Shown piece after piece: positions 26,901-34,762 of a stretch of DNA of 64,000 nucleotides. Each line of letters opens with the position of its first letter. Position 1 is the first letter of the stretch. The notes under the pieces were generated by a model. That model saw only the letters and a program-made list of their open reading frames with translations, made no database searches and was not told the origin of the DNA. The translations under genes and the position numbers were made by a program. Where the stretch lies: assembly GCA_900107365.1 (NCBI GenBank), contig FNPS01000002.1, positions 372,001 to 436,000 on the forward strand, read 5' to 3'. This DNA is from Flavobacterium aquidurense (GTDB lineage: Bacteria > Bacteroidota > Bacteroidia > Flavobacteriales > Flavobacteriaceae).

Positions 26901-27031
26901 TGAGCGTCAGATACCACTCCCGTAACTGTTGTCTGAGCGCTGGCACTCAAAGAAAACAAAAACATCAGGGACAAAAACCCCAAGCTCTTTAGGAGCTTTG
27001 ATTTGCTTTTAATTGTAAAAAAATTGGTCAT
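23939..27031 (-). CDS. susC: SusC/RagA family TonB-dependent outer membrane transporter
   Basis: The 1030-residue protein is the outer membrane channel of a SusCD pair. It has a signal peptide (to about residue 32), then a carboxypeptidase-D-like domain (VTGVVSDAQGPIPGANV...TGFDGNYTI, about 34-120). The TonB-box-like LQEVVVIGYG comes next, followed by a plug with the SusC motif ADNNPLVVLDGIPF and the TSATAIYGSRGANGVILI-type segment, then a 22-strand barrel that ends in an aromatic strand (TVLLGLNLTF). Substrate is inferred from the locus: xylo-oligosaccharides. The promoter region carries a LacI-type operator over its -33 element and a second operator further upstream. It has no N-terminal signalling domain for an anti-sigma factor. 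Confidence 0.96.
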   Translation of the reverse strand: MTNFFTIKSKSKLLKSLGFLSLMFLFSLSASAQTTVTGVVSDAQGPIPGANVNIKGTKTGVVTGFDGNYTISNVPSNGVLVFSFLGLTTKEVPVAGKTKIDAVLQENSNALQEVVVIGYGTQRKEAVTGSVASIKGDIVREVPSANITQALQGRLAGVQMTQTSSKPGAEMQIRIRGTRSLTADNNPLVVLDGIPFAGSIGDISPDNIKSIDILKDASATAIYGSRGANGVILISTNKGQKGQKATFTYNTYSGLKNIFAKFPMMDGPEFVALRKIATLPGSTAPLYSNGVDEADNVNTDWQKLMFRSGIVTNHDIGVSSGTETGNYNFGASYYKEEAVLPGQDYSRLTLRGAVDQAIGKYFKFGFTTNNNYSITDGSNLSLYNTLSTTPIANPYNADGSLKRTVKMPLDENWVYTRETVENLGDKWIDQTKAYSSYNNLYAELKIPGVEGLKYHIDLGGNFRSTSGGQYTGEGVFSVNPTTVSTAQIINTLSTNWAIQNLLSYDRSFGKHQLNAVAMFSSEQTSYNKSQVNAKDIPSDSFQFYNLGRAAGEISINPDNQDYYKSGLISYMARAMYSYDNRYMITATIRSDASSRLAEGHKWHTYPAVSAGWNVKNESFMQNVSWLDQLKLRAGYGETSNQAVAPYSTLGLLASRPYNFGDTTTTGYYVSKLPNPELGWEYSTTMNYGLDFALFKNRLTGTAEYYVTDTKNILLDVNLPPTAGVGSYTANVGQTQNKGYELTLNGAIVDNANGWSWDVGVNYYSNKNKLTALSSGQTRDENNWWFVGHPIDVIFDYQKIGLWQQGDANLTKYEPGGNVGMIKVKYAGDFNADGTPTRQIGPADRQIIDVNPNFQGGFNTRVAYKNLDLSVVGAFQDGGVLISTLYSSSGYLNMLSGRRGNVKVDYWTPENTDAKYPRPGGATSNDNPKYGSTLGYFDASYVKIRTITLGYNVTEKFIKDLGVDRFRLYCTIQNPFVIYSPYHKETGMDPETNSYGNENAATTDFYKRRLLTLGTNTPSTRTVLLGLNLTF

Positions 27032-27152
27032 AAAAATTGATTTAGATAATTAATAGTAATGGTTGAGTTAGTTTTTTTTTATTGCATAAATATTGAAGTT
27101 GGTATACTCCTTTATAAGTCAGTCTGGATCACTTTTTTTAATATTCATTTAA

Positions 27153-27191
27153 CAAATATAAATAAAAAACCAAAACACACAATCGGTTGCG
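27153..27191 (-). promoter_or_regulatory. susC promoter overlapped by a LacI-type operator
   Basis: On the minus strand TATATTTG (27160-27153) is an exact -7 box. TTG (27182-27180) lies 19 bp upstream as the -33 element. The TTG is inside CACAATCGGTTGCG (27178-27191), a CG-centred pseudo-palindrome of the type LacI-family repressors bind. Similar sites lie before three other genes of the locus. Binding here would cover the -33 element and block transcription. Confidence 0.68.
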
Positions 27192-27520
27192 TAATATTTT
27201 TTTATTTATATCTAAAAAAATACAGAATTAAAATAGTGTTACTATAATTTTATAATTAAAAAATTGCTTAAACCACAACAAATACACTAATAAAGACAAA
27301 AAAATAGTCTTAAATTAATTGATTCAAAAAAATAGCTAATAAAATGATAAAACAACATGAAGCACGCTATATAAAGAAGCTATCACTATAAAATAAAAGT
27401 TATCATTACTCAATTCTCTCATTCAGAACACACTAAAACGCAGCAAATACTTTCATAACTGAACCACTAAGAAGGAAGAAATGAAACAATAAAATTATTT
27501 TTTATTTACAAATTTGGAAT

Positions 27521-27540
27521 TACACAATCGTTTGTTATAA
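27521..27540 (-). promoter_or_regulatory. Second LacI-type operator upstream of susC
   Basis: TACACAATCGTTTGTTATAA is centred on CG at 27529-27530 and matches the CAAnCGnTTG pattern of the other sites. It lies 345 bp from the operator over the susC promoter, a distance at which a tetrameric LacI protein could loop DNA. Confidence 0.5.
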
Positions 27541-27548
27541 AACAAAAA

Positions 27549-27572
27549 AACTCCTACTAAAAAGAAGGAGTT
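27549..27572 (-). terminator. Terminator after the transaldolase gene
   Basis: AACTCCT (27549-27555) and AGGAGTT (27566-27572) form a stem whose minus-strand 3' side continues into a T7 run. It separates the xyl operon from susCD. Confidence 0.75.
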
Positions 27573-27645
27573 TTACAAACAGAAAAGTATTTTATTTAAA
27601 AATAAGTATGGAAATAGCGCTATAAACTACTTCTAAATTTTCTAA

Positions 27646-28302
27646 TTAAAGTTGCATCTTTTTAGCATCTTCAATAAATTGATTCAAACCTATATCAGTC
27701 AAAGGATGTTTCAACAATCCTTTAATAGAAGATAACGGTCCTGTCATTACATCAGAACCAACTTTGGCACAATTCACTACGTGCATCGTATGTCTTATTG
27801 AAGCTGAAAGTATTTGTGTGTTGAAAGCATAATTATCATAAATCTCCCTGATTTCTGAAATCAAATGCATTCCATCAGTTGAGATATCATCTAATCTTCC
27901 TAAAAATGGAGAAACATAAGTCGCCCCGGCTTTTGCAGCCAATAAAGCTTGTCCCGCTGAAAAAACTAAAGTAACATTCGTTCTGATTCCTTTATCTGAA
28001 AAATATTTACAAGCTTTGATTCCGTCTGCAATCATAGGCAGTTTCACTACAATTTGCTCGTGCAACGCTGCAAGCTCCTCGCCTTCTCTAACCATTCCGT
28101 CAAAGTCTGTTGAAATAACTTCTGCAGAAACATCGCCATCTACAATAGTACAGATCGCCAGATAATGTTTCAAAATATTATCTTTTCCTGTAATTCCTTC
28201 TTTAGCCATTAAAGACGGATTTGTTGTAACACCATCTAAAACGCCAAGTGTCTGGGCTTCTTTAATATCTTCTAAATTTGCTGTGTCAATAAAAAATTTC
28301 AT
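27646..28302 (-). CDS. tal: Transaldolase, small FSA/TalC-like type
   Basis: The 218-residue enzyme starts [20 protein letters not shown] and has [14 protein letters not shown], the Schiff-base Lys in EQIVVKLPM, and [18 protein letters not shown] and [11 protein letters not shown]. All of these are typical of the short transaldolase/fructose-6-phosphate aldolase family (about 215 residues against 310 or more for classical TalB). It belongs to the cytoplasmic pentose phosphate pathway and would process xylulose-5-phosphate-derived sugars. It lies downstream of gntR-xylB-xylA on the same strand after 347 bp that include a hairpin. It may therefore be transcribed separately or by read-through. 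Confidence 0.92.
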   Translation of the reverse strand: MKFFIDTANLEDIKEAQTLGVLDGVTTNPSLMAKEGITGKDNILKHYLAICTIVDGDVSAEVISTDFDGMVREGEELAALHEQIVVKLPMIADGIKACKYFSDKGIRTNVTLVFSAGQALLAAKAGATYVSPFLGRLDDISTDGMHLISEIREIYDNYAFNTQILSASIRHTMHVVNCAKVGSDVMTGPLSSIKGLLKHPLTDIGLNQFIEDAKKMQL

Positions 28303-28649
28303 TGGTTTTTGGTTTAAGTTTATTTTTGATTAAATAATAGCCTTGTATTCCAATTCAACAAATGAATCAGAAACAAGTAAAATGATTTGAAATATAATTT
28401 GAAATATAAATAAAACAGTGAAAGAAAGCACTGCGAAGACAATTTGAAAAACTATCTGTTTTGAATAAGAAATTAGTGAAATGGCCGTTGATCTCTTCAA
28501 CATCAACGGCCATAATTACTAAATAATTCACTTCATTTTCTCTGGCAAATACACTAACCAAAATATTTGCCCGAGACAAAAAAACTACAAAAAACAATCT
28601 TGATTTCGATTTAAACTTAACCGAAAATTATTTTTCTTTTGTCAATCAA
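28303..28649 (-). other. 347-bp spacer between xylA and transaldolase genes
   Basis: No protein-coding gene is supported here. The only clear structure is the long hairpin at 28481-28513. The segment 28367-28400 contains short AAATATAATTTG-type direct repeats (TTTGAAATATAA twice), without an obvious function. Confidence 0.6.
28481..28513 (-). terminator. Strong hairpin, likely terminator of the xylR-xylB-xylA operon
   Basis: ATGGCCGTTGAT (28481-28492) and ATCAACGGCCAT (28502-28513) are perfect 12-bp arms with a 9-nt loop. The minus-strand flank after the stem (TTCACTAATTTCTT) is only moderately T-rich, so it could instead be an mRNA-stabilising 3' hairpin. Confidence 0.6.
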
Positions 28650-29975
28650 TTAAATGTACTGATTGATGATATTTTCGAACAATTCCTGTTTACCACTTTG
28701 TAAATTCAATTCACCATTTTCCTGGGCGATTTTATACAAATCAGTCAAACTTAATTTTCCTTCTTCAAAAGCTTTTCCATTTCCCGAATCAAAAGAACTG
28801 TAACGGTCTGTTCTTAATTTATCATAAGGAGAAGATGTGATAATTTTGTCAGCCGTCAATAATGCTCTTGCAAAAGTATCGGCTCCACCAATGTGAGCTA
28901 AGAATACATCTTCCATATCGGTAGAATTTCTTCTGATTTTAGCATCAAAATTAACTCCTCCGCCTTGTAGTCCGCCTGCTTTTAAGAAAACTAGCATTGC
29001 TTCTGTAACTTCCTGAATGTTATTTGGAAACTGATCGGTATCCCATCCGTTTTGGTAATCACCTCTGTTGGCATCTAAACTTCCTAACATTCCAGCTTTG
29101 GCAGCCACTTCCATTTCGTGTTGAAAAGTGTGTTGCGCTAATGTAGCGTGATTCACCTCGATGTTCATCTTGAAATCTTTCTCTAAACCGTATTTATGTA
29201 AAAATCCAATAGCTGTAGCCGAGTCAAAATCATATTGGTGTTTCATTGGCTCCATAGGTTTTGGCTCAATGAAGAAATTTCCTTTGAATCCTTGTGCTCT
29301 TGCATAATCTCTTGCCTGAGCCAGGAATTCTCCCATGTGATCCAATTCTCTTCCCATATCTGTGTTCAGCAAAGTCATATAACCTTCACGACCTCCCCAG
29401 AATACATAGTTTTCTCCTCCTAAAGCAATAGTAGCATCCAATGCCAGTTTTATTTGACCTCCGGCTCTTGCCAATACATTAAAATCCGGATTAGTAGCCG
29501 CACCGTTCATATATCTTGGATTAGAAAAACAGTTTGCAGTTCCCCAAAGTAATTTCACTCCTGAAGCAGCTTGTTTTTCTTTCAAATATTCAGTTATGGT
29601 AGCCAGTCTGCTTTCTGATTCTGCGAAGGTAGCGCCTTCATTAACCAGGTCATAATCGTGAAAACAGTAGTAGTCAAATCCCATTTTGGTAATGAATTCG
29701 AATGCTGCATCTGCTTTTTCTTTTGCGGCAGCGATAGCATCTGTAGGCTGATCCCAAGGAAAATGTTGTGTTCCTGGTCCGAATGGATCTGAACCCTGAC
29801 CGCAGAAAGTATGCCAGTAAGCAATTGCAAACTTAAAGTGCTCACGCATTGTTTTTCCAGCCACAACCTGATCTGGATTATAATATTTAAATGCCAATGG
29901 GTTATCAGACTCCTTGCCTTCAAATTTAATTTGACCGATACCTTTGTAGTATTCTTTATTGCCTAAAACTATCAT
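28650..29975 (-). CDS. xylA: Xylose isomerase
   Basis: This 441-residue cytoplasmic enzyme converts D-xylose to D-xylulose. It shows the class II xylose isomerase blocks: [36 protein letters not shown] (active-site His), [34 protein letters not shown] (metal-binding Glu), [17 protein letters not shown] and [20 protein letters not shown]. The length matches the family. It starts 4 bp after the xylulokinase stop, in the order xylR-xylB-xylA. Predicted control is by the GntR/periplasmic-binding-type regulator at the head of the operon. Confidence 0.97.
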   Translation of the reverse strand: MIVLGNKEYYKGIGQIKFEGKESDNPLAFKYYNPDQVVAGKTMREHFKFAIAYWHTFCGQGSDPFGPGTQHFPWDQPTDAIAAAKEKADAAFEFITKMGFDYYCFHDYDLVNEGATFAESESRLATITEYLKEKQAASGVKLLWGTANCFSNPRYMNGAATNPDFNVLARAGGQIKLALDATIALGGENYVFWGGREGYMTLLNTDMGRELDHMGEFLAQARDYARAQGFKGNFFIEPKPMEPMKHQYDFDSATAIGFLHKYGLEKDFKMNIEVNHATLAQHTFQHEMEVAAKAGMLGSLDANRGDYQNGWDTDQFPNNIQEVTEAMLVFLKAGGLQGGGVNFDAKIRRNSTDMEDVFLAHIGGADTFARALLTADKIITSSPYDKLRTDRYSSFDSGNGKAFEEGKLSLTDLYKIAQENGELNLQSGKQELFENIINQYI

Positions 29976-29979
29976 CTCT

Positions 29980-31467
29980 TTATTTTTTTTGTGTTAATAT
30001 AAATTCTAATTCTTGTTTCCATTTTTGGTACGCCTGAACGTATGGTTCTTTATTTTGCAACGGTAAAAAGGTCATTACATGGTCGTTTGTTGTAATACTT
30101 GAACCAAATTTCTCAAAATCACCATCGATCAAACCAACTGCTCTTGCTGCTCCGACTGCTCCTGTTGTATTGTAAATTTCGATTTCGTGCCCAATAAGCG
30201 TTGCCACTGTATTAGAGAAAATTTCTGAGCGGAATAAATTATCATTTCCTGCTCTGATTACACCAATCGTCGCATTATCATCCTTCAAACATTCCATTCC
30301 GTACACAAATGAAAAAGCGATTCCTTCTAAAGAAGCCCTGAACAAATGCGAACTGCTGTGAATATTTAAATTCAGATTCAAAAAGTGAGTTCCGATGTTT
30401 TTATTGTTGAACATACGTTCCGCACCATTTCCAAACGGAATAACGACAACGCCCTCAGATCCGATATCAATTTTTGATGCTTTGCGGTTCATTGATTCAT
30501 AGGTTTCATCGCCCATATTGTTTCGCAGCCATCTGTACTGAATTCCGGCACCGTTAATGTTCAGTAATTTCCCAATTCTTGGTTTAGCTACCTCATAATT
30601 AACGTGAACGAAGTTGTTTACTCTTGTGCTTTTATTTCCAGCTGACATTTCGCTAACCGCATAAAACACTCCTGAAGTACCACCAGTCGCCGCAACTTCA
30701 CCCGGATTTAATACATTTAAAGCCAATGCATTATTAGGCTGATCACCGGCTCTGTAGACTACTGGAATTCCCGTTGGAAGCCCGGATTCTTTTGCACCTT
30801 TTTCATTCAAAACTCCCTGATTTGTGAAATTCTCCACAATTGCAGGTGTTAATGACTGATCAATTCCGTAGTAATCTAATAACCAGTCAGCTACTTTGTT
30901 TTCTTTGTAATCCCAAAGCATTCCTTCTGAAAGTCCGTTTTTAGTTGTCGTAACATCGCCCGTTAGTTTGTAAGCGATATAATCACCCGGCAACATATAT
31001 TTGTAGACTTTACTGTATATTTCAGGTTCGTTTTCTTTAACCCATTTTAATTTTGAAGCCGTGAAATTCCCTGGAGAATTCAAGAGATGGCTGAAACATT
31101 TTTCTGCTCCAATTTCTTCAAAAGCTTTATCGCCAATAGCAACGGCTCTACTATCACACCAAATTATTGCATTGCGCAATGGTTTGCATGCTTCGTCTAC
31201 AATGACCAATCCGTGCATTTGATACGATATACCCACACCCTGAATTTTAGAAGCTTCGATATTTGCTTCCCGTATTGCTCTTTTTGTCGCGACGCAAATG
31301 TGCTGCCACCAGATTTCCGGATCCTGCTCTGCCCAATCAGCATGCAATGAAACGATCTCCATTTCGTTTTGCGGTTCGTGCAAAACGATTATTTTTTTGC
31401 CTGTTGCTGCTTCTACCAAGGCAACCTTGACCGAAGAACTTCCAATATCATATCCTATATAATACAT
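29980..31467 (-). CDS. xylB: Xylulokinase (FGGY family)
   Basis: The 495-residue sugar kinase phosphorylates D-xylulose to xylulose-5-phosphate. It opens with the FGGY ATPase block [20 protein letters not shown], then [25 protein letters not shown] and [21 protein letters not shown]. Its second half has [30 protein letters not shown] and [19 protein letters not shown]. The gene lies 3 bp after the regulator and 4 bp before xylA, so the three form one transcript. The assignment is strengthened by xylA next to it. Confidence 0.95.
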   Translation of the reverse strand: MYYIGYDIGSSSVKVALVEAATGKKIIVLHEPQNEMEIVSLHADWAEQDPEIWWQHICVATKRAIREANIEASKIQGVGISYQMHGLVIVDEACKPLRNAIIWCDSRAVAIGDKAFEEIGAEKCFSHLLNSPGNFTASKLKWVKENEPEIYSKVYKYMLPGDYIAYKLTGDVTTTKNGLSEGMLWDYKENKVADWLLDYYGIDQSLTPAIVENFTNQGVLNEKGAKESGLPTGIPVVYRAGDQPNNALALNVLNPGEVAATGGTSGVFYAVSEMSAGNKSTRVNNFVHVNYEVAKPRIGKLLNINGAGIQYRWLRNNMGDETYESMNRKASKIDIGSEGVVVIPFGNGAERMFNNKNIGTHFLNLNLNIHSSSHLFRASLEGIAFSFVYGMECLKDDNATIGVIRAGNDNLFRSEIFSNTVATLIGHEIEIYNTTGAVGAARAVGLIDGDFEKFGSSITTNDHVMTFLPLQNKEPYVQAYQKWKQELEFILTQKK

Positions 31468-31470
31468 ACT

Positions 31471-32481
31471 CTATAATGATTCTCTTATTGTTAAACTTGT
31501 TGCTATATATTGCTGCACCGCTTCATCTGTTGTGATAAAAGCCGCTGCTTTTGTTCCCATTTCTTTAAAATCTGTCGACACCACCGAGATTCCTTTATAA
31601 ATAAATTTCTTCATAGGCGTTTCATTGTACGATAAAAAACCAACATCGGTTCCCGGTTCTAAATCCTTCTCTTTGCATTGTTCTAAAAAGTGCCCTAAAA
31701 CCCTGTCACTAACACTTATATACCCAATTCCTTTTTCGATATTGAACTTTTTTGGATCTGTTATGATGTCATATTTAAAATGAAAATCAGCACAAAATTT
31801 CTTAAAAGATTCCACTGTTTCTTTTGGATGATTCGTATAATCCGGATAAATAAATTGTATGTTTTTATACTTTTTAAACAAATCAGCTGCTTCTTTCAAT
31901 GAATTGTAAAATGCTTTTCCGAAATCCTGAAAAACATAATTATTCTCTTTTTTCGAATGAATATTCCAGTCAATCAAAAGCAATTTATCATTCGAAATTG
32001 CCGATAATGTTGGTGATACTTCTTTGTGATCAAAATTCATCACCACATATTTGTAATACTTCCCAACGCTGTTATTAATGATTGTTTTAAAAACGTCAAT
32101 ATTATAATGATGAAACTGCACATCTGTAATCACATTGTCCGGTAAATTATTTACAAACGAGTGATACAAAACTTCTTTATATGCCTTGAAAGTATCCAAT
32201 ACCAAAAGCACTTTTCTGGTTTCACCTGATACATAATATCCTTTATTCGGAACAGAATCAATTACATTCTGATCTTTCAAAATTGAATACGCTTTAAAAA
32301 CTGTATCTCTCGACAACTGATTCTCTTTGCAAATCGAATTTACAGACGGAAGCAAATCTCCTTTTTGCAGAATATTCTCTGCAATGGCATTATTAATTCC
32401 GTTAACCAATTGCTGGTATTTCGGAATATCACTGTCGTGATTGATTACAAATACAAATTTTTCCTCTTCTTCGTTTAGCAT
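31471..32481 (-). CDS. xylR: GntR-family transcriptional regulator with periplasmic-binding-like sensor domain (XylR-type)
   Basis: The 336-residue protein has an N-terminal GntR winged helix (IPKYQQLVNGINNAI...KGDLLPSVNSICKENQLSRDTVFKAYSILK, about 18-75). A sugar-binding fold like LacI/periplasmic binding proteins follows (VLLVLDTFKAYKEVLYHSF...VGFLSYNETPMKKFIYKGISVVSTD, about 90-330). This combination ahead of xylB and xylA is the Bacteroidetes XylR type, probably sensing xylose or xylulose. Its ATG lies inside a perfect inverted repeat, suggesting autoregulation. It leads the xylR-xylB-xylA operon. Confidence 0.88.
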   Translation of the reverse strand: MLNEEEEKFVFVINHDSDIPKYQQLVNGINNAIAENILQKGDLLPSVNSICKENQLSRDTVFKAYSILKDQNVIDSVPNKGYYVSGETRKVLLVLDTFKAYKEVLYHSFVNNLPDNVITDVQFHHYNIDVFKTIINNSVGKYYKYVVMNFDHKEVSPTLSAISNDKLLLIDWNIHSKKENNYVFQDFGKAFYNSLKEAADLFKKYKNIQFIYPDYTNHPKETVESFKKFCADFHFKYDIITDPKKFNIEKGIGYISVSDRVLGHFLEQCKEKDLEPGTDVGFLSYNETPMKKFIYKGISVVSTDFKEMGTKAAAFITTDEAVQQYIATSLTIRESL

Positions 32482-32513
32482 ACTGTTCCGTTCTGTTCTG
32501 GTATGCTAAAGTA
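32474..32513 (-). promoter_or_regulatory. Inverted repeat spanning the xylR start and promoter: candidate XylR operator or mRNA hairpin
   Basis: TTTAGCATAC (32474-32483) and GTATGCTAAA (32501-32510) are perfect 10-bp arms 17 bp apart. The xylR start codon (32481-32479) lies in one arm. On the minus strand TACTTTAG (32513-32506), a 7 of 8 match to the -7 box, overlaps the other arm. A regulator bound here would block its own operon; as RNA, the same arms would sequester the start codon. The spacer also repeats AGAAC/GGAAC three times. Confidence 0.6.
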
Positions 32514-32575
32514 GGTAAATATTTGTAATAAAAAAATACTTTTTACATTAAAAATGTTAACTTTTAAAATAATTT

Positions 32576-32663
32576 GGGCGTGTCCCTCCGGGCCGGGCTA
32601 TCCGTTTCAAGTCCTCGCACTTCCTTCGTCAGGCTCCGGGCTTTCCACTGCTATCCCTCACGC
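32576..32663. repeat. GC-rich intergenic element of about 88 bp
   Basis: This stretch is far richer in G and C than its surroundings. It begins GGGCGTGTCCCTCCGGG and ends ATCCCTCACGC; GCGTG (32578-32582) and CACGC (32659-32663) can close a terminal stem. CTCCGGG occurs twice inside, each time leading into GGGCT(A/T)TCC or CTTTCC. From memory, similar GGGCGTG...CCCTCACGC elements occur between genes in many flavobacterial genomes, but this could not be checked. It does not look coding. Confidence 0.5.
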
Positions 32664-32704
32664 AAATCGTTTTCAAAAGAGGCAGCAGAATACTAATTTT
32701 CAAA

Positions 32705-33611
32705 AGCTCCAGTGGAGCGTACTATTCATAGCAACAATCCCAAAGCTTTCTACAAGCTCCAGCGGAGCGATATCAAGGTCTATGATGTCACCCCACTGGG
32801 GTTCATTTGCAATACACTTTTCAATTCTATAAATATAGCGTCCCGCTGGGACTTAATTACAATTGTTTTTTTTGTTCAGACAAAATTATTCTACATCCCA
32901 AGCTCCAGCGGAGCGTCATATTTATAGAAAAAAATCCCTCATCTTTATAAGAGCTCCAGCGGAGCGATATCAAGGTCTATGATGTCACCCTGCTGGGTTC
33001 ATTTGCAATACACTTTTCAATTCTATAAATATGGCGTCTCGCTGGGACTTAATTACAATTGCTTTTTTGTTTAAACAAAATTATTCTACATCCCAAGCTC
33101 CAGCGGAGCGTCATATTTATAGAAAAAAATCCCTCATCTTTATAAGAGCTCCAGCGGAGCGACATTACGATCAATCATGACATCATGATGGTTTATTTAA
33201 TATAACATATCAATTCTATAAATATGGCGTCCCGCTGGGACTTAATTACAATTGTTTTTTTTGTTCAGACAAAATTATTCTACATCCCAAGCTCCAGCGG
33301 AGCGTCATATTTATAGAAAAAAATCCCTCATCTTTATAAGAGCTCCAGCGGAGCGATATCAAGGTCTATGATGTCACCCCACTGGGGTTCATTTGCAATA
33401 CACTTTTCAATTCTATAACTATGGCGTCCCGCTGGGACTTAATTACAATTGTTTTTTTGTTCAGACAAAATTATTCTACATCCCAAGCTCCAGCGGAGCG
33501 TCATATTTATAGAAAAAAATTACCACAATTCTACAAGCTCCAGCGGAGCGACATTACGATCAATCATGACATCATGATGGTTAATTTACGATAACATATC
33601 AATTCTATAAT
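32705..33611. repeat. Tandem array of about 195-bp palindrome-rich units
   Basis: AGCTCCAGCGGAGCGA-type headers start at 32755, 32952, 33147, 33341 and 33536, spaced 197, 195, 194 and 195 bp, with a degenerate copy at 32705. Each full unit holds GCTCC-AGC-GGAGC hairpins and a GTCCC-GCT-GGGAC hairpin, separated by near-identical spacers. One spacer exists in two versions: one beginning GATATCAAGGTC (units 1, 2, 4) and one beginning GACATTACGATC (units 3, 5). No open frame of note is supported. The array fills the gap between the xylR promoter and the GH43 stop. Confidence 0.85.
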
Positions 33612-33664
33612 TGGTTCTACTGTGAATTAATTACTCAATAAACCAATGGGCGGTTGTATTTTGA

Positions 33665-33678
33665 GCAACCGGTTGTGG
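33665..33678. promoter_or_regulatory. Palindrome resembling the LacI operator
   Basis: GCAACCGGTTGTGG is CG-centred (33670-33671) and fits CAAnCGnTTG. It lies just after the GH43 stop and not before a start, so its role as an operator is doubtful. It may be part of the repeat cluster or a transcript end. Confidence 0.25.
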
Positions 33679-33700
33679 TTTTCCTGAAATTTTTTTAATG

Positions 33701-34729
33701 TTATTTCTCTTTTTTATCATACGGATCAATCGTAACAATCGAACCGTCAGCATTATATTCAATTTTTGTTACTTTGATAGATCGTAAATGCGTAACTCCC
33801 TTTGACAAACTGGAATCGTGGTAAAACAAATACCATTCGTTTTCAATTTCACAAATAGAATGATGTGAAGTCCACCCAATCACCGGATTCAGGATTCTTC
33901 CTTTGTAAGTAAAAGGTCCATACGGATTATCTCCTATCGCATAACAAATAAAATGAGTATCTCCTGTTGAATACGAGAAGTAATATTTCCCGTTATATTT
34001 ATGCACCCATGATGCTTCAAAAAAACGACGATCATTATCCCTTGCCTTTAAAACTTCACCATTCTCATCTAAAATTTTGATTTCTTTCGGCTCTTCTGCA
34101 AACTCCTTCATATCGTCAGAAAGCAACGCCACAATTGGCCCCAATGCAGGTTTATCTGCTAAAGGTTCCACATTATTTTCATCGTATTTGTTGTCGCGAT
34201 ACTTTTGAAGCTGGCCTCCCCAAATTCCACCAAAATACATATAATATTTTCCGTCATTATCTTCAAAAACAGCAGGATCAATAGTATAACTTCCTTTGAT
34301 TGCTTCTGGTTCAGGTACAAATGGACCAGTTGGTGAATCGCTTATGGCTACTCCAATCTGGAAAATTCCGTTGGCACGTTTGGCCGGGAAGTACAAATAA
34401 TATTTTCCGTTTTTACACGCGGCGTCCGGCGCCCACATTTGTCGCTCGGCCCAAGGAACATCATTTACATGTAAAGCCACACCATTATCTACAGCTTCGG
34501 CATTTACGTTTTCCATGGAAATGACATGATAATCTTCCATTCCAAAATGATCTCCATTGTCATTAAAAGGAATTCCGGCATCAATGTCGTGCGATGGATA
34601 AATGTATATTTTTCCATTAAAAACGTGCGCCGATGGATCAGCGGTATACATATGATTTATCAATGGATTCGAGATCGCTCGTTTATCTAACTCTAAAAAG
34701 TCAATATTTTCAATACTATCTTCAGGCAT
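33701..34729 (-). CDS. Glycoside hydrolase family 43 (beta-xylosidase/arabinofuranosidase type)
   Basis: The 342-residue protein is a single five-bladed GH43 domain. The three acidic catalytic residues are visible as Asp31 in MYTADPSAHV, Asp151 in YTIDPAVFEDN and Glu238 in RFFEASWVHK. MWAPDAACKNGKYYLYF is the usual blade motif. There is no signal peptide, so it is probably cytoplasmic and cleaves xylobiose or arabino-xylo-oligosaccharides after import. It lies 33 bp behind the GPH symporter gene on the same strand, which fits that idea. GH43 members act on beta-xylosides or alpha-L-arabinofuranosides; the exact activity cannot be read from sequence. Confidence 0.9.
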   Translation of the reverse strand: MPEDSIENIDFLELDKRAISNPLINHMYTADPSAHVFNGKIYIYPSHDIDAGIPFNDNGDHFGMEDYHVISMENVNAEAVDNGVALHVNDVPWAERQMWAPDAACKNGKYYLYFPAKRANGIFQIGVAISDSPTGPFVPEPEAIKGSYTIDPAVFEDNDGKYYMYFGGIWGGQLQKYRDNKYDENNVEPLADKPALGPIVALLSDDMKEFAEEPKEIKILDENGEVLKARDNDRRFFEASWVHKYNGKYYFSYSTGDTHFICYAIGDNPYGPFTYKGRILNPVIGWTSHHSICEIENEWYLFYHDSSLSKGVTHLRSIKVTKIEYNADGSIVTIDPYDKKEK

Positions 34730-34762
34730 TTTTTTCAGGTTTTTTTTTAATTTTTAAATAAG

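Larger units (their letters stand above)
27192..27645. other. Long non-coding leader region upstream of susC
   Basis: Between the susC operator and the transaldolase stop there are about 450 bp of very AT-rich DNA. Apart from the second operator and the terminator listed separately I see no gene or RNA here. Confidence 0.6.

Noticed and set aside
27059..27247. 62-residue frame upstream of susC
   Set aside because: It covers the susC promoter and operator on the opposite strand.
28367..28597. 76-residue minus-strand frame between xylA and the transaldolase gene
   Set aside because: It spans the 12-bp terminator-like hairpin and shows no protein features.
32554..32927. Open frames on the plus strand across the GC-rich element and first repeats
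   Set aside because: They run through palindromic repeats, lack a start context or domain, and differ between repeat copies.
32705..33611. Regular direct repeats that could suggest a CRISPR array
   Set aside because: Units are about 195 bp with near-identical spacers and internal palindromes, and no cas genes are present.
33665..33678. Additional LacI operator after GH43
   Set aside because: It fits the palindrome but lies behind a stop codon with no start nearby; kept only as a low-confidence site.
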